Below are positions 62,004 to 64,000 of a stretch of DNA of 64,000 nt, piece after piece (within the stretch, counting starts at the first letter, position 1; each line of letters starts with the position of its first letter). The stretch is taken from contig JALHOP010000006.1 in assembly GCA_022842935.1 (NCBI GenBank), positions 1-64,000 of the forward strand, read 5' to 3'. Below the pieces are notes generated by a model. That model did not search any database. It saw nothing but the letters and a program-made list of their open reading frames with translations, and was not told where the DNA came from. The DNA is from Myxococcota bacterium (GTDB taxonomy: Bacteria > Myxococcota > XYA12-FULL-58-9 > JALHOP01). The position numbers were made by a program, and so were the translations under genes.

Positions 62004-62168
62004 ATGGCAGCGATGGTCATCCGAAATAAGAACGCCAAGGCCACGGCTCGCGGCTTCGAGGCGACCAACTGGGTCGACTTCGTGCGCGAGAACGAACGCG
62101 TGCTCAAGCGCATCCGCGATCTTCCTACCCAGCAATCCAGCACGACCGACCTTCAGAGCGATCGCTAG
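62004..62168 (+). CDS. Small basic protein coupled to the next gene
   Basis: A 54-residue product, MAAMVIRNKNAKATARGFEA, then TNWVDFVRENERVLKRIRDL and a Ser/Thr/Gln-rich end. AAGG lies about 8 bases before ATG 62004. Its stop TAG (62166-62168) shares a base with the GTG start of the next gene (62168), which is typical of translational coupling. Too short to assign a family; a helix rich in Arg/Glu suggests a small protein-binding or DNA-binding role. Confidence 0.6.
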   Translation: MAAMVIRNKNAKATARGFEATNWVDFVRENERVLKRIRDLPTQQSSTTDLQSDR

Positions 62169-62932
62169 TGCACTACATCATCGTGGTCGCCGCTTGCGGC
62201 TACGTATTCCTTGGTCTTCGTAACGCGCGCGCCGGCCGCTACCTAGGCCGTGATGCGGGCTGGGACCTCGTCTACAAGTCGTTTCTCTACGGCTCGCTGA
62301 ACATCGCTCTGGCCTATGGTCTTTGGCAGCTCGCGCGCTTGTTGGTACCAGAGCTCGCACGCGACGTGCGTGACGTGGTCATGACAGCGCTCGAGCAGAA
62401 GATTCTAGCGCTCGGTCTCCTCGCTTTACCCATGTGTTTCGTGACCGCCGCAGCGGCGACGTCCCGCTGGTACGCGACCTTAGCGTCGACGCTCGGTGGT
62501 CTGTACGAAGGCGGGCTCCACAAGATGGCCGAGCGTTTTGCCGCCGCGCGCGCCGCCGAGGAGACCATTCTCGCTCCCTCTGGCTCGCTTTGGCAGCTGC
62601 TCTACGAGCACATCGGTCAGCTCGTGCTCGTCACCATGGAGAATCGCAAGGTCTACATCGGCTTTCTCTTTGCCGCTGAGCTGCGCGAATCGATCGCCTT
62701 CGAAGAGCGGACGATGACACTCGTTGTCTTCAAGAGCGGATACCGCGACGTCAACACACTCAAGGTCGTGTACACGACTGACTATTCGGGCATGGAGTTG
62801 AAGGTCCACCTCTTCATCAAGAACGTCACGGCCTTTGGTGTGTACGACCCCGAGGCGGATTCGCACTTCGCCAAAGTGGAGAGCGCGGGCGTGACGCGCC
62901 CGCGTGAGGCGCAGGCGGCAGCGGTTTCCTGA
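62168..62932 (+). CDS. Membrane protein of unknown function
   Basis: A 254-residue protein with three hydrophobic helices in the first 110 residues (HYIIVVAACGYVFLGLR; SFLYGSLNIALAYGLWQLA; ILALGLLALPMCFVTAAAAT). A soluble C-terminal half follows with SLWQLLYEHIGQLVLVTMEN, RKVYIGFLFAAELRESIAFE and TLKVVYTTDYSGMELKVHLF. I do not recognise the family. GTG 62168 overlaps the preceding small gene stop. It converges with the partial gene at the right edge. Confidence 0.8.
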   Translation: MHYIIVVAACGYVFLGLRNARAGRYLGRDAGWDLVYKSFLYGSLNIALAYGLWQLARLLVPELARDVRDVVMTALEQKILALGLLALPMCFVTAAAATSRWYATLASTLGGLYEGGLHKMAERFAAARAAEETILAPSGSLWQLLYEHIGQLVLVTMENRKVYIGFLFAAELRESIAFEERTMTLVVFKSGYRDVNTLKVVYTTDYSGMELKVHLFIKNVTAFGVYDPEADSHFAKVESAGVTRPREAQAAAVS

Positions 62933-62950
62933 CGGTGGCGCCGCGCGTCG

Positions 62951-64000
62951 CTATTGTTCGCCAAGCTTGGTGAACACCGGCGCGAAGCCGCCCCCGGTGG
63001 TGCGGAAGTTGGTGGTCTGGCCCATGTAGAGACGTGATGCGAAGAGCTGGACCTCGCCCGCGTACGTATAGGCGCGCACGTCGAGCTTGAGTGGGAAGGC
63101 CTGGCCGTCGACCTCGATCATGCGTTCGCTCGGGGCTACCGTGCGCTGCGCCACGTAAGGTCGCGTGAGCAGCTCCGCCCAGGTTCCCTTGGTGAGCTTG
63201 TCGCCGCGATAGGCGGCTTTGCTGCCGTAGCCGTGGATCGGCTTGAAAAAGTATTGCTTGCGCGTTGCCCACAAGACGTCGGCGTCTTTCGGGTCGACGA
63301 TGATGGTTTTGGGGATGCCGTCCGCTAAAACGCGCATCGTGTCTGCGGGAACGCCCATGCTGGTCAGGAACGTCAGGTCGGAGAGCAATGCCAGGTTGCG
63401 CTTGTCGGCGTAGAGCGCGTGCGCGCGCGGGTGCGGCGTGATGACTGCCGCGTCGCGCAAATAGGCGTCGCGCAGGGCGGCGTGCCCCGGGTCTTCGAAG
63501 TAGAAGTCCGTGCAACGGTTGTACACCAGGTCGATGATCTCTCCGTTGCCGCGCAGATTGCCATCGAAGGTGAGCGCGCGAGCGTCAATGATGGACGCGT
63601 CGTACCCCGCGCGCTTGAAGAGCTCGCGGAAGAGGACGAACTCTGGGTAAAGAAACTGTTTCTCCGGGTCGTCGTCGACGATGGCTATACGCTTTAGCGG
63701 TGCGTCACCGCGGCTGCGGCGGAACTCACTCTCGAACATCGCCACGAAGGCCGCCTCGATCCCTTCCGGCGCGGCCGTGAGCTTCTCCATCTCGGCGCAG
63801 CAAGCTCGCTGCGCGCGCGCGAGAAAGGCGTTGAGCAGAGCGCCACCAGCATTCGTGTTGATCTCGATGAGCTGGGGCCCCTCGTCGCCGAGGTGAAAAT
63901 CGTAGCCGAAGAATACGCCGAGGTGCCGTTCCTGATGTTGTGCGATGGCGGGAGCCTTGGCCAGCGCGGCGTCGCGGTAGGCGGTGCGCAAGGCCACGCT
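62951..64000 (-). CDS. ATP-grasp-like protein, cut by the window edge
   Basis: A minus-strand gene running off the right edge, so the N-terminus is missing. The visible part has GVFFGYDFHLGDEGPQLIEI, then NTNAGGALLN, typical of the 'EiN...G' end of ATP-grasp catalytic loops. Later come QYFFKPIHGYGSKAAYRGDK (the 'f.KP..g.gskaayrGdk' nucleotide-binding loop) and VDGQAFPLKLDVRAYTYAGE, ending FRTTGGGFAPVF. The order of segments (the acidic ligand part before the P-loop-like part) suggests a circularly permuted ATP-grasp ligase, of the glutathionylspermidine-synthase/peptide-ligase sort. Substrates unknown. It converges with the 62168 gene. Confidence 0.8.
   Translation of the reverse strand, partial: SVALRTAYRDAALAKAPAIAQHQERHLGVFFGYDFHLGDEGPQLIEINTNAGGALLNAFLARAQRACCAEMEKLTAAPEGIEAAFVAMFESEFRRSRGDAPLKRIAIVDDDPEKQFLYPEFVLFRELFKRAGYDASIIDARALTFDGNLRGNGEIIDLVYNRCTDFYFEDPGHAALRDAYLRDAAVITPHPRAHALYADKRNLALLSDLTFLTSMGVPADTMRVLADGIPKTIIVDPKDADVLWATRKQYFFKPIHGYGSKAAYRGDKLTKGTWAELLTRPYVAQRTVAPSERMIEVDGQAFPLKLDVRAYTYAGEVQLFASRLYMGQTTNFRTTGGGFAPVFTKLGEQ

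Noticed and set aside
1-64000. CRISPR array, tRNA or rRNA genes
   Set aside because: No regularly spaced repeats, and no tRNA or rRNA sequence was recognised by eye; a tool such as tRNAscan would be needed to exclude a tRNA fully.

Overview
The window is GC-rich DNA with tightly packed, RBS-led genes on both strands. Its gene content points to a Gram-negative bacterium of the Myxococcota / former Deltaproteobacteria type: ExbB/ExbD (TolQ/TolR) motor gene sets, a DUF1552 lipoprotein, separate treS and maltokinase genes, a Spy-like protein of a myxobacterial kind and many signal-less hypothetical proteins. This assignment is inferred from gene content only. No rRNA, tRNA, CRISPR array, prophage or intact insertion sequence was recognised.

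Bases 1-7500 are a degraded, accessory-looking stretch. It holds a frameshifted flippase-like gene, a C-terminal scrap of a paralogue of the gene at 60890-61795, a SecD-head-like fragment, a fragment of an IS91-type transposase, and one large intact gene for a 1171-residue protein of unknown function (1795-5310). Bases 7582-9425 carry a two-gene unit of unknown function whose first product looks SCP2-like. Bases 9935-12803 hold a protein with a DUF1521 self-cleavage domain and a divergent GH43 glycosidase. pnp and rpsO (12933-16777) bracket a LysM/lytic transglycosylase gene.

Bases 17709-18241 are a compact expression unit for a 43-residue cysteine-containing peptide, with repeated TGTGAC motifs, a promoter, a strong RBS and an intrinsic terminator. 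After it come membrane, phosphorylase-like, chemoreceptor and pirin genes. Bases 24776-37641 are dominated by storage-sugar metabolism on the minus strand: glgB, glgX, maltokinase and treS. Between them lie a DUF1552 lipoprotein gene broken by one in-frame TGA, an esterase, and two Crp/Fnr regulators whose 3' ends overlap. Trehalose-maltose interconversion and maltose phosphorylation would feed alpha-glucan synthesis, but no glgE is seen here.

Bases 37640-42417 form a plus-strand run: S9 peptidase, two polyprenol-type glycosyltransferases and a small hydrolase. Then come a FAD/Rieske oxidoreductase, slyD, recQ and a Spy-like gene. A minus-strand run (52948 to 47711) encodes a phosphoesterase, a minimal Hsp70, a sigma-like protein and an FUSC transporter.

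Bases 54112-57964 hold two consecutive sets of one ExbB/TolQ-like and two ExbD/TolR-like genes, followed by a soluble histidine kinase: probably two proton-driven stator complexes. The window ends with an M20 peptidase, greB, the intact PAP/fibrillin-like gene, a translationally coupled small ORF plus membrane protein, and an ATP-grasp-like gene cut by the right edge.
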